Assembly: GCF_003025615.1 (NCBI RefSeq)
Contig: NZ_PYMJ01000041.1
Coordinates: 1-47,188, forward strand
Direction: 5' to 3'
Source of the DNA: Photobacterium frigidiphilum
GTDB taxonomy: Bacteria; Pseudomonadota; Gammaproteobacteria; Enterobacterales; Vibrionaceae
Length of the DNA: 47,188 nt
The position numbers were made by a program, and so were the translations under genes. The notes below the pieces were generated by a model, which was not told the origin of the DNA, did no database searches, and saw nothing but the letters and a program-made list of their open reading frames with translations. Below, piece after piece: positions 36,701 to 42,856 of this stretch. How positions within the stretch are numbered: position 1 is the first letter of the stretch; every line of letters starts with the position of its first letter.

Positions 36701-36723
36701 GACATGGGACTGATTGATAACAT
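30784..36723 (-). CDS. traI: TraI: MOBF conjugative relaxase-helicase with primase-like C-terminus
   Basis: A 1,979-residue transfer initiator that nicks oriT and unwinds the transferred strand. The N-terminal TrwC/TraI relaxase has tyrosine pairs at 17-18 and 45-46 and the metal-binding histidines H170, H181 and H183, spaced exactly as in F TraI. An SF1 RecD-like helicase follows, with Walker A GLAGVGKST at about 1062-1070. Beyond the helicase, residues about 1640-1860 resemble a DnaG-like module (NWGTGENGTLISLI, then a Toprim-type AVGIENALFI), which F TraI does not have. The ATG at 36723 has AAGGAG upstream. It is longer than F TraI (1,756) because of this extension. Confidence 0.93.
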   Translation of the reverse strand: MLSISPMSQSASDAASYYLTEEKHHDLPNVSLEVDTQSPEKETNYYLKEQSSEPNTQWFGKIAEQEGMLGKPVEEKQLEAVLSGHLNGTTVHGKRENHRSGFDFTFSAPKSVSVLALVGGDKRLMKAHDDAVKFTLSHMEKDAAQAKYTDKNGKTAFANTGNLLFAMVRHKTSREDEPQMHTHALTSNMTKDEQNTLRALASCFKQQGGVINGTNERIYNHQLYYGMLYQSYLSKQVEPLGYGIHSVGKGQFEIEGVPEGYLQSQSTRSQQIDEHARSVGMDSAAARDMAAKGTRKGKSYASDATLMEKWQGDAKASGFDIQAFVASSYARANSEAPSQILKPAAMDAAHRAINHQGQTRNQLGYEKLIESAATQFTQGEKLDVIDIKLAVDTLIQQGLLIGLNDSQSLFTTQTMIDNEQKLIASTQGQKRHLRTLVNTQSLEQQGLSADNQDKINTLFASRKQTNIVNVFGQSQQIASALLHVGTESGQRIHIITPDTLSKQTTGAKVPREAFTATQWVKNLFRPEHTHTVQRLLHDKDTPYSNRDLFVVEAANKLGVNEVQGLIDKAKVSNSKLIFLNHTHARQGMKAGRVMDTLKKGNVTEHSWVDTKDNSAQLFVHEKNDGERIDAIARAYSDLTDTSQVQVLGTTQKDVQALNTTIRHTLQQRGNINRHGVTVRTLNPVFLSDAQREVVSHYKKGMVLSEWQKVHGRNTKQDFTVTAINRKNNLLTLKDSKGKTQDINPNTREAKVRQFSISRPDSIEIARGDKLRVNGNHFASKLKQHQTLTVSSSNALFINLKDNDGKYHLLAKSQLNDAPLSYNFAQLLSKADDTKAHTLIGMKSYAASKELLHDLNHGQASRIDVFTDSGEKLDKQLEKSTIQPSAIHRVMQADSAPEKFINSQTFDVLRQDVNATLHTLKDKALDKGLIESAVQYAIGTVSEKEAGFSQKQLVIEAIKYAFEEKGQAIKETDIVAHLQQAEKGQQLLSAEYHDGTRWTTHAAINTETRILDRLAAGKNTVTPLATSEQANHYLAQQDRLAEDQKSAIYLITTTPDRFVAVQGLAGVGKSTMLESGIKLVESIQADTEEKTTFIGLAPTHAAVNELKAKGVQSQTAQSLLTDFLSEKHTPGQFRNTVFLLDESSMTSNQQIDQFTELVNITGARAVKLGDIYQLTSQEAGKPFELAITNNIIDSVTMKDMKRQQNDTLLGAIHNIVDRQGESALEKLKQQAPLQDYQPLPATKNEQQADDQEQASINQSHNVISTYHNTDNPKKDQETATLALATTVALEYLSRTPASRENTLIIAYTNQERDDISHIIRQGLQQQKHLSAQQYNVPRLRSVGATNIEMATMMPYKSGLILRTGKDNYAAITDVDRQHGVVTVADMKTGEERPFFPKNHDHTFTQLWSQSEQPLAKEDSIMLRQTDKSRQWQGNKVYRVTDINNGKIQLESKDRHTLSLSTTQMKDAHWDYAYTRTADMAQGSTYENVITTIKGKGILTNIRRAYIDITRASHHVKLITDNTEKTMLSWVNNETNKPSALETRDKYYPEHKALFNDRPIPKDNPVYQDINGRLDIKTMGKVINQQLPAYTESLATQLLGQPDTTKSGRDTLTFQQPKGELKITLTGQYRGHFKNWGTGENGTLISLIMNKEGLSYKDALFKADTLLSEPDKHQLTINPQHEQLKATVPLKQSQLEARAQQYFNDGIPVTNTLAQTYLDTNPHRPFKDNDSIRFHPRIYSSESKTPHPALIAKIETPDNDIKGIEITYLNKDTGDISDLKINKRVLGTKSGNHIPINEGRNIDYSIVAVGIENALFINDNNPANADIIAVNRNTDCRTVNTDTLRDNIIMVLDQGSTKINSQLIEDITHKIEKEGRHVTIIESNSMQPMTNTSLLDDIKTAIHDITTKDAHIPETIQSLNEDIGYTLNNDRDIDKTDVNNTAQSFKEHETDKYHALADRLNTPNDEPTIQPPLFDIGEKTR

Positions 36724-36976
36724 CGGGTGCTCCTTGGGGCGATAGGCTGTTATGCAAAATAGATGCATCTAGGAAATGTTTTTTCGGGGTTGTGAATATT
36801 GTGTTTTGGGATAGGCAGTTAGATTGTTATCGGGTCGTCTTGCCATTCTGAAACGTTGTACAATTCTTAGGGTGGGCGGAGAAGTGTGGTACGTAATGAA
36901 AAAAATAGGGATGAATCGAGGCTTGGCAACAGCCCCTGCAATACGCTCATGTATTTCAAGTGTTGTTCGCCTTTAA
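36724..36976. other. Upstream region of traI
   Basis: No gene. It contains traI's ribosome-binding site and one isolated GCAATACGC motif at 36938-36946, which matches the cluster at 30134-30370 and could link traI expression to the ribbon-helix-helix protein. It marks the left border of an AT-rich island that runs to about 38380. Confidence 0.4.
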
Positions 36977-37288
36977 TTAAAGTAATGCTCTTGGGCGCGG
37001 TCTGGCTCTATACAGCCTCTCCTTTTGATGGCTGGGTGTTTTGATTTCACTCAAGTGCAACAAAAAATCGTCATGAGTTCGTGCGTGGTTCATCGACCAA
37101 TGAGTACGCTTGTTGCTGAAAAATTGAGTTTGACTCTCTATTTCGTCTATCAACTCTCGGTACTCATCGAGATGCTTCTCTATCGGTATTTGATAATCAA
37201 GATGTGATAGCGAGACTAAGTCGTTAGGGATAAGTTTGATTAACTGACAGAGTTTTAATATCTTCGTCTGAATGACTATTAATGGCAT
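36977..37288 (-). CDS. Hypothetical small protein upstream of traI
   Basis: A 103-residue protein; the ATG at 37288 is chosen because TTAGGAGAG precedes it (an upstream in-frame ATG at 37324 has no such site). The sequence is helical, with an amphipathic N-terminus (VIQTKILKLCQLIKLIPNDL) and a strongly basic tail (ARPRPRALL). No family is recognised. The gene starts 24 bases from the divergent gene at 37313, so the two share an extremely short promoter region or one is read from further away. It lies in an AT-rich island. Confidence 0.5.
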   Translation of the reverse strand: MPLIVIQTKILKLCQLIKLIPNDLVSLSHLDYQIPIEKHLDEYRELIDEIESQTQFFSNKRTHWSMNHARTHDDFLLHLSEIKTPSHQKERLYRARPRPRALL

Positions 37289-37312
37289 GAAAGGCTCTCC
37301 TAAGGGGGAATT

Positions 37313-37975
37313 GTGAATTTTCATAAAAAACTAAAGATGCTGTTTAAATCCCAGCAGGTGGTTAAATTTGATAATTTGGTTCAGGTGGCGCACGAAATAA
37401 AAGCCCAAAATCCGTTGGCTCTTTATGACTTTGTTAATCTAATCTTGAAACCCATGCAATCTGAGGTGAACTTAGTTACTGCGGAGCTAGGGACTGGAGT
37501 TGTTAAACAAATTGGGCTTAAACATTTGTTTTCGGGAAAAATGGGATCGTGTTTGTATGACCCAAGAAAAATAGATTCACATACAGACGATACAACTTTA
37601 AATCTTGGACGTGATATTGCATTTACCCGCCCCTGGAACAGACAACGTTACATCGATAACTTATGTTATTTGGCGTCTCGTCAACCAGAAATGGAGCCTA
37701 TAGACTGGAGGGAAGATTATAATCACTATGTGACGCTTGTTCTTCCCTGGAGGTTCTTTTTAGTTGGGACCGGAAACCACTCGATGATGGCTGGTATAGC
37801 TACAGGTCTAGGGGAGGTTACGCCTCAAGAGATCAATGATTACTCTTGGTTGCTTTCAAAATTTCATACGGACGGGAGATATTGGTTTGATTCAGAAACC
37901 AACAAAAAAATCGATAGTGTAAAAAATTATCGAGGTGCGGCCGTGTTTGAAATTGGACGCTTATTTCTTTCTTAG
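37313..37975 (+). CDS. DUF6710-like protein
   Basis: A 220-residue protein whose C-terminal half (LPWRFFLVGTGNHSMMAGIA, then DGRYWFD and AVFEIGRLF) fits my memory of the DUF6710 family, whose function is unknown and which occurs mainly on mobile elements. The GTG start has a strong AAGGGGGAA before it. It is the only plus-strand gene of this size among the transfer genes and is AT-rich compared with them, so it is probably acquired cargo. The order with its divergent small neighbour could be a two-gene defence or toxin module, but nothing in the sequence proves this. Confidence 0.6.
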   Translation: MNFHKKLKMLFKSQQVVKFDNLVQVAHEIKAQNPLALYDFVNLILKPMQSEVNLVTAELGTGVVKQIGLKHLFSGKMGSCLYDPRKIDSHTDDTTLNLGRDIAFTRPWNRQRYIDNLCYLASRQPEMEPIDWREDYNHYVTLVLPWRFFLVGTGNHSMMAGIATGLGEVTPQEINDYSWLLSKFHTDGRYWFDSETNKKIDSVKNYRGAAVFEIGRLFLS

Positions 37976-38071
37976 CTTCACTTCACAAAATTATGTAGTT
38001 GATTGCCATCCTGCGTAACTTCTCAGGTATTTTGATTTGGGGAATATTATCGGGTTGGCAAGCTGTTGTTA

Positions 38072-38380
38072 CTAACCGAGTATTAAGTTAATTCTTTCCC
38101 CTTCTTCTGGCGCTTCTTGATCAATGAAGACCATTTGACCTCTAAAGCTGCCGTTTGTCGGCTTTTTGCCAAACTGTTCCAATTGACAATCAAAGCACCA
38201 TTGATGTAGCAGCTTTTGCATAAGATCCGCCGTTAGATGTTTTCCTTTTGGATATTCAATGACCTTAAATGAGGCGCGATCAAATTCACCAAGGAATGCG
38301 CAGCCATCGCTATCGATCTTTTGAGTAATTTCAATAATTATTTCTTCTGGCTCTTTAGATGATATTTTGTTTTCAGCTTG
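38072..38380 (-). pseudogene. In-frame open stretch after a UAA stop (gene remnant or read-through extension)
   Basis: Directly after the TAA of the gene at 38381-39433, the same frame stays open for 102 codons to a TAG at 38072-38074. The translation is protein-like (for example EYPKGKHLTADLMQKLLHQW and CQLEQFGKKPTNGSFRGQMV) but has no ATG, GTG or TTG until midway, and so no start of its own. It is clearly more AT-rich than the gene before it. The simplest reading is the 3' remnant of a different AT-rich gene joined at this point. A nonsense mutation or stop read-through is an alternative. Confidence 0.5.
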
Positions 38381-39433
38381 TTAGTATTCGTCGAACAATT
38401 CGGGTGGGAACCGGATATCGTCGAGTGTCTCGCTGTGGTCAACGAACACTTTTCTTTCACCTTCTTGTGATGTGATGGCGTTGAGGCAGAGCGAGTAAAT
38501 CTCTAGGAGTTTGTCATGCTGCCTAAGCGATACCGGGGCAGAGCGTTTGAGTAATGTGTGTGTAATAGACAGAGCCTGCCTTGCTTTTTTCTTTTGTTGT
38601 TCAATGCGGGGATCGTTGTTGTCGATAGCCGCTTGGGTATACCACGCCATGTCACCGTCTACCCGGAGACTCCCGTCATCAATCTCACCGGCAACGATAT
38701 TCAGAATAAACGCCGTCATGTTGCGCATCTCAATATATCCAGACTGATAGTCGAAGACTGCGGGCGGGTGTTCGATGTCCTTTAGGCGCGCTCCGGTGTA
38801 GCTCTCTGCCGCCTTGTTGACCAGCTGTGCCAGGAACAGCAGCTCCTTGTCAACCTGCTTTCTGAATAACCAAAATTCGACAGTGTGTCTGAGCGCGTAG
38901 AGGCGAGAATGATAGACAGGCGAAAAAAGGGTGAAGACCAGTTCCTCTTCCGGGTTGAAGTTGCCTTCTATACACCATAGTGCCCGCATTTTTGGGTGGG
39001 ACAGGTTGGCCCGCAGCTGCTTCTCCAACTGGGCCGCAAACTCGACGGTGGTACGAAAATACACATAGGGCGGCTTGCCCGGAAGACTGTGTCCTTCGCA
39101 GGAGGCGATGGTCTGGATAAGGCCTGTGTTATTCATGGTATCCACGAGCGGTTTTATTTTCGGCTCGATGATGTCGTAGTTTTTTGGCCGGGCCGTCACA
39201 ACCCACCATGATCCCAGCAGCATAAGCAGGTTAAACAACAAGCCGAATTTGAGGATGGTGTCGATCTCGGAGGTGCCCCAGCCCCTGACACTGCTGTACG
39301 GCACGTCGTTGTTGAGCAGGACAACAATGAAACCCGCTGCCAGGCTAAGGAGTATCGACAGCGGGTTCGCATAGAATCGGTTCAAGTGATGATAGAAGCG
39401 CCTTATAGCGGACGTATGTATCTGTGTGTTCAT
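38381..39433 (-). CDS. Two-TM inner-membrane protein of the transfer region
   Basis: A 350-residue protein with two membrane helices near the N-terminus (about 24-43 and 64-82) and a large soluble domain. Within it a conserved-looking motif (TIASCEGHSLPGKPPYVYF, about 108-126) occurs in several plasmid proteins of unknown function. The start lies in a good position with an AAGGAAAA upstream. It is in the same direction as traD and traI. Its stop is followed in frame by an open stretch (see the next remnant downstream). No catalytic role can be named. Confidence 0.65.
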   Translation of the reverse strand: MNTQIHTSAIRRFYHHLNRFYANPLSILLSLAAGFIVVLLNNDVPYSSVRGWGTSEIDTILKFGLLFNLLMLLGSWWVVTARPKNYDIIEPKIKPLVDTMNNTGLIQTIASCEGHSLPGKPPYVYFRTTVEFAAQLEKQLRANLSHPKMRALWCIEGNFNPEEELVFTLFSPVYHSRLYALRHTVEFWLFRKQVDKELLFLAQLVNKAAESYTGARLKDIEHPPAVFDYQSGYIEMRNMTAFILNIVAGEIDDGSLRVDGDMAWYTQAAIDNNDPRIEQQKKKARQALSITHTLLKRSAPVSLRQHDKLLEIYSLCLNAITSQEGERKVFVDHSETLDDIRFPPELFDEY

Positions 39434-39554
39434 CGGTTTTTTCCTTGTTGGTGATTAAAAAGCTTGGTACTTACAAGGTTATTTGCTGCTGCTCTTGTAG
39501 GTAGTGAAGCTTTGTTATAGTCGATTGACTTATAAGATATTTAGAGGGCGTGTT

Positions 39555-39728
39555 ATGGCTAATGTATTGGGGAAGTACTACGTGTGTGGGCATCAGGTAT
39601 CTACCGGCGCTGTTGAATGCCCAAACTGTAAAGACCCGGATCCATTATCAAGAAAAGCCAATAACGATAAGTTCAAGATGATCTTTGTGGTTGTTGTGCT
39701 TATTGTTCTTTACTGGTTGGTTGTCTGA
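39555..39728 (+). CDS. Small zinc-ribbon, tail-anchored membrane protein
   Basis: A 57-residue protein. The N-terminal segment (YYVCGHQVSTGAVECPNCKDPDP) is a short zinc ribbon with the CPNC pair intact and only one cysteine in the first knuckle. After a charged linker comes a single C-terminal transmembrane helix (MIFVVVVLIVLYWLVV). The ATG at 39555 follows GAGGG; the longer frame from 39504 has no ribosome-binding site. Similar zinc-ribbon plus tail-anchor proteins are common on mobile elements. It is encoded opposite to the transfer genes. Confidence 0.6.
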   Translation: MANVLGKYYVCGHQVSTGAVECPNCKDPDPLSRKANNDKFKMIFVVVVLIVLYWLVV

Positions 39729-39861
39729 TGTAGCAAGCCGCGGCCTCTTTGACCGGTTGTGTCAGGAACACGGCACGTGCCGTGGGATGGTTTAGTGCTC
39801 AGGGGCGTGGAGTGGTAGGTGGTTTTGGTGCAAAAAAGCGTCGTAAAGTCTGAACCTGTTG

Positions 39862-40284
39862 TTAAAGGCAATTGTGTGGCCCGCCGAAAAGGTCGAAGAC
39901 GGGATCTATTCTGAGAGCAGAAACAACATAAAACATAATCATAACCAGCACCTGGGTGCAACAGATGATGGTTACTGACATGGTCAGCCACATAAGAGAC
40001 TTAATGGTTAACGGATTGGTGATAATGCCACGTCGAAGGAGTCCGTATGACCGCATAATGCCCGACAGGCTCATGATGTACATCGACAGGTAGGCAATTA
40101 CCGGAAAAACCGAAGAGCTGTCGTAGATGGCAATCCCGGCCAATACAATCGCCTGGATAATGTGAATAAGCCTCCTCGATATAAAGGATGTGACAACAAA
40201 TAATAGCGAGAGACTGAATAACATGAGGTCATTAATGTAATCAGAAATATCAGAAAAGAAATAATACATAGAGTAGATAGACAT
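39862..40284 (-). CDS. Membrane protein, paralogue A of a tandem family
   Basis: A 140-residue protein with four predicted membrane helices. It shares with paralogues B and C the core IVLAGIAIYDS followed by a FP-containing helix, and an LRIDP-like end. The start at 40284 (MSIYSMYYFF) is chosen because GGAGAG lies just before it within the leader conserved among the three genes. Function unknown; position among transfer genes suggests an envelope role such as exclusion or surface modulation. Confidence 0.6.
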   Translation of the reverse strand: MSIYSMYYFFSDISDYINDLMLFSLSLLFVVTSFISRRLIHIIQAIVLAGIAIYDSSSVFPVIAYLSMYIMSLSGIMRSYGLLRRGIITNPLTIKSLMWLTMSVTIICCTQVLVMIMFYVVSALRIDPVFDLFGGPHNCL

Positions 40285-40289
40285 GGGCT

Positions 40290-40319
40290 CTCCATGGAAG
40301 AGGTTGGTAGTTGGGTGCC
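40290..40319 (-). repeat. Conserved leader, copy A
   Basis: A 30-bp sequence identical at 41331-41360 and 41874-41903, in each case directly upstream of a paralogue and containing its Shine-Dalgarno on the minus strand. Confidence 0.85.
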
Positions 40320-40358
40320 TGTAGTGACAGGGGTTTATGTTGGCGTCGTTGCTTGTTT

Positions 40359-40712
40359 TTACCATCCCTGAGGAATGTTTGTATCAATGGTGAAAAGGAA
40401 GAGTAGAAATGCCACTAACATAAAATGAGTGAGTACTAATATGATTTCATGTATGAATAGTTGAATGTTTTTTTTGGTTTTCATTCGGGCATCAAGTGCG
40501 AGGAAATACATCCCCGACAGGGGAATAGGTAAGAGGAAAAATGCATTAGTGATGGATGCATCAAAAACACCATAAAAGCAAAATAAGATAAGAAAGACTT
40601 TCATGAGTTGCACTTTTTTGTCATTTTTAATCAAGAGTGATACAGGTATTAGAACCGCTCCTGCTATTAGGTAATATGAGAATAACGTTGTTATCCAGTC
40701 AACATCGTTCAT
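40359..40712 (-). CDS. Four-TM hypothetical membrane protein
   Basis: A 117-residue hydrophobic protein with about four membrane helices (SYYLIAGAVLIPVSLLI, FLILFCFYGVFDASI and later). AAGGAAAA precedes the ATG. It is interleaved with the paralogue family but lacks their IVLAGIAIYDS core and their leader, so it is unrelated or highly diverged. It is more AT-rich than its neighbours. No function is assigned. Confidence 0.55.
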   Translation of the reverse strand: MNDVDWITTLFSYYLIAGAVLIPVSLLIKNDKKVQLMKVFLILFCFYGVFDASITNAFFLLPIPLSGMYFLALDARMKTKKNIQLFIHEIILVLTHFMLVAFLLFLFTIDTNIPQGW

Positions 40713-40862
40713 TGTATTTTTCCTTTTTAATTTCTGTTAGAAGATCTGATGATTATTTTGACGTTGTAACTCACATTTCTTTCCACTCTGATTTCTTTGT
40801 TATGTCTGTTGTTATTGATATTTACCGGGTTCGTTATGTGTGTTCGATCTTTTTTGAGATAT

Positions 40863-41324
40863 TTACATTCCATTTGTTTTGGAGCAAAAAAGCGCCGAAC
40901 ACTTTGATTCGGAGTTCGTGGAGGTGCTAGGGATGAAGGGAAGGTCGAGTCTGAGCACGGAGGCGACGACGAACACCAGAATAATCAAAGAAAGGATACC
41001 GTAAATTGCTTGTGAGGCTTTGGTCAATATTTGTAGCGACTTAATGATTGCCGGGTTGGCAATGATGCCGCGCCGGATGGCGCCATGGACCCTGAAGGGG
41101 GCTGATGTGATCATGATGGCGAACGACAGGACCATAAATATTGGAAAAAACGAAAAGCTGTCGTAGATGGCAATGCCGGTTAAAACGATAACCTGGGTAA
41201 TGTGGGTTATTTTGCCTGAGACAATGGATACAATGATGAACAGCAGTGCCGAGCAGACTAAAGTCAGGACAAGGAAATAAAAAATGTAGTCAAGATAGGA
41301 ATTAAAAACGGGGTAGATATGCAT
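40863..41324 (-). CDS. Membrane protein, paralogue B
   Basis: A 153-residue protein with four predicted helices and the family core IVLTGIAIYDSFSFFP. The start at 41324 (MHIYPVFNSYLDYIFYF) is set by the GGAG of the conserved leader; upstream codons of the longer frame are leader sequence. The tail after the last helix is longer than in A and C and ends in a Cys-containing stretch. Confidence 0.6.
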   Translation of the reverse strand: MHIYPVFNSYLDYIFYFLVLTLVCSALLFIIVSIVSGKITHITQVIVLTGIAIYDSFSFFPIFMVLSFAIMITSAPFRVHGAIRRGIIANPAIIKSLQILTKASQAIYGILSLIILVFVVASVLRLDLPFIPSTSTNSESKCSALFCSKTNGM

Positions 41325-41330
41325 GAGGTT

Positions 41331-41397
41331 CTCCATGGAAGAGGTTGGTAGTTGGGTGCCGTGCGATGGGGTTGACGTATTGATGTTCGATCGCTTT
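41331..41397 (-). repeat. Conserved leader, copy B (extended)
   Basis: The 30-bp leader core (41331-41360) plus an extension of about 37 bp shared nearly exactly with copy C (41904-41943, with a 3-base length difference). Confidence 0.85.
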
Positions 41398-41469
41398 GTT
41401 TGTGTCGGTCTTTTTGATGAGACGTTTTGCAAGGAAGTCGTGTCAGAGATGAGCCCTGTTTTTTCGTTG

Positions 41470-41868
41470 TTAAAGGGAAAACATTGGGTCGATTCTGAGA
41501 ATATAGATAATGAAGAAGCCAAGCAAGCCCAGGCCCATGATGCCCCATATGGCGATGATTACCGTGCTGATGAACAAGATTATTTTAAAGGCGGGCAGGT
41601 TAAAGAAATTGCCCGCCTCGACGATGTCGAATGATCGGCGAAGGAATAACAGGGTCATGATAAACACAGATAGATAGGTGAAAACCGGGATGGCTGAAAA
41701 GCTGTTGTAGACAGCAATGCCGGCCAGCACAATGGCCTGGACAATATGGGTACGTTTTTTCGAGATAAAAGTGATGATGACGAACAGCACAGAAAAGTAA
41801 CAGAGTGCCAGCCTGCTCATGCAGAAAAACATTTCCGTCAGGTATTCATTCATGGCGTAGGTAGACAT
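41470..41868 (-). CDS. Membrane protein, paralogue C
   Basis: A 132-residue protein with about four helices and the family core IVLAGIAVYNSFSAIPVF, ending YILRIDPMFSL like paralogue A (LRIDPVFDL). The ATG at 41868 directly follows the GGAGAGCCT of the leader. First gene of the tandem set in transcription order. Confidence 0.62.
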   Translation of the reverse strand: MSTYAMNEYLTEMFFCMSRLALCYFSVLFVIITFISKKRTHIVQAIVLAGIAVYNSFSAIPVFTYLSVFIMTLLFLRRSFDIVEAGNFFNLPAFKIILFISTVIIAIWGIMGLGLLGFFIIYILRIDPMFSL

Positions 41869-41873
41869 AGGCT

Positions 41874-41943
41874 CTCCATGGAAGAGGTTGGTAGTTGGGT
41901 GCCGGTGCGATGGGGTTATGACGTATTGATGTTCGATCGCTTT
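41874..41943 (-). repeat. Conserved leader, copy C (extended)
   Basis: Third copy of the 30-bp leader core (41874-41903) with the extension shared with copy B. It lies just after a terminator, so it probably begins or is close to the start of the paralogues' transcript. Confidence 0.85.
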
Positions 41944-41982
41944 GGGTGCTCCCTATACGAGCTAGTCAGTGTTCTAAATAGG

Positions 41983-42004
41983 AAAAAGCGCCAGTAGGCG
42001 CTTT
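41983..42004 (-). terminator. Intrinsic terminator on the minus strand
   Basis: AAAGCGCC (41985-41992) pairs with GGCGCTTT (41997-42004) across a 4-nt loop, with a T-run on the minus strand. It ends transcription from the traD side before the paralogue family. Confidence 0.75.
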
Positions 42005-42026
42005 GATGAGTTGGATGTGAAACGTT

Positions 42027-42365
42027 TTATTGTCTTGTTTGCGTTGTGGACCTCTCGATAATAAATGCGAAAAATAGCAGAGTCGTCCCTGTCATCGGGA
42101 GGATCGGTTGGCTGGGAAAGCGAAGGTAAGTCCAGAACAGCAAACACAGAAGCCCAAAGGCATCAATCAGCATCCTGGCTATGGGCGTCCTGATGTGGTT
42201 GCGCCAGCGTCGCGGATGGGAATAAATACATGCGACGCAGGCGAGCATAATAAAGCCGATTGCGATCATTGTGATGGTTGTTGCTACAGAGGCGAAAGGG
42301 TAGCCTGTCAATAAAGCACTGCCTAAGACTAATCCTATTTGCAGTAAACGAAGGGGATATATCAT
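42027..42365 (-). CDS. Hypothetical membrane protein
   Basis: A 112-residue protein with about three to four hydrophobic helices (LLQIGLVLGSALLTGYPFA, TMIAIGFIMLACVACIY, LIDAFGLLCLLFWTYL). TAGGAAA precedes the ATG and a terminator follows the stop, so it ends the traD transcript. No family is recognised. Confidence 0.55.
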   Translation of the reverse strand: MIYPLRLLQIGLVLGSALLTGYPFASVATTITMIAIGFIMLACVACIYSHPRRWRNHIRTPIARMLIDAFGLLCLLFWTYLRFPSQPILPMTGTTLLFFAFIIERSTTQTRQ

Positions 42366-42557
42366 CGTATTTCCTATTAAGCCGAAAAGATGTGTTTTTC
42401 GTTAGAAAAACGCAGTATCGGGCGGCCCTATTACGTGGGTGTTAGTCAATTTGATCGAAAGCAGTTGGCATGGAAACGACGTTGCAGGTATATCGAAGGT
42501 GGTTTATTGGAACTCGACAAGCAGGGTTTCATTTTATTCTCCGTTTTTCTCTTTTCG

Positions 42558-42854
42558 TTATTTCTCGGTATTTACATGCGTGGCCAGGGTGTTGCACCAG
42601 TAAGACCAGCGATGATGTATCTCGTCGGTTTGCAGGATACGTGCGTGAAGGTGTTGTATTTCCTCATAGGTTGTTGCTAAAGGTTGGTCATCACACGCGA
42701 CGCCAAGTAGCCAGTCGAGGATATCGAGTGTTTCCTGAACATACTCAGGGGAACGAAGGTGATGATGTTGTCTTTTTATTTCTCGGATTATTAACCAGGC
42801 AAGGCCGGCAGCATCGGCTTTTATGTCAGTTGCGTTCATTGTCTTTTTACTCAT
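42558..42854 (-). CDS. Small soluble protein coupled to traD
   Basis: A 98-residue, mainly helical protein that starts 2 bases after the traD stop, hence co-translated. It is rich in His and Trp (IKRQHHHLRSPEYVQETLDI, HRWSYWCNTL). It occupies the position of small trb genes between traD and traI in F, but no similarity to TrbH is evident. Function unknown. Confidence 0.65.
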   Translation of the reverse strand: MSKKTMNATDIKADAAGLAWLIIREIKRQHHHLRSPEYVQETLDILDWLLGVACDDQPLATTYEEIQHLHARILQTDEIHHRWSYWCNTLATHVNTEK

Positions 42855-42856
42855 TA

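Noticed and set aside
40863..41522. Long N-terminal extension of paralogue B
   Set aside because: The extra 66 codons are the conserved leader and upstream DNA overlapping the preceding gene; the leader's ribosome-binding site fixes the start at 41324.
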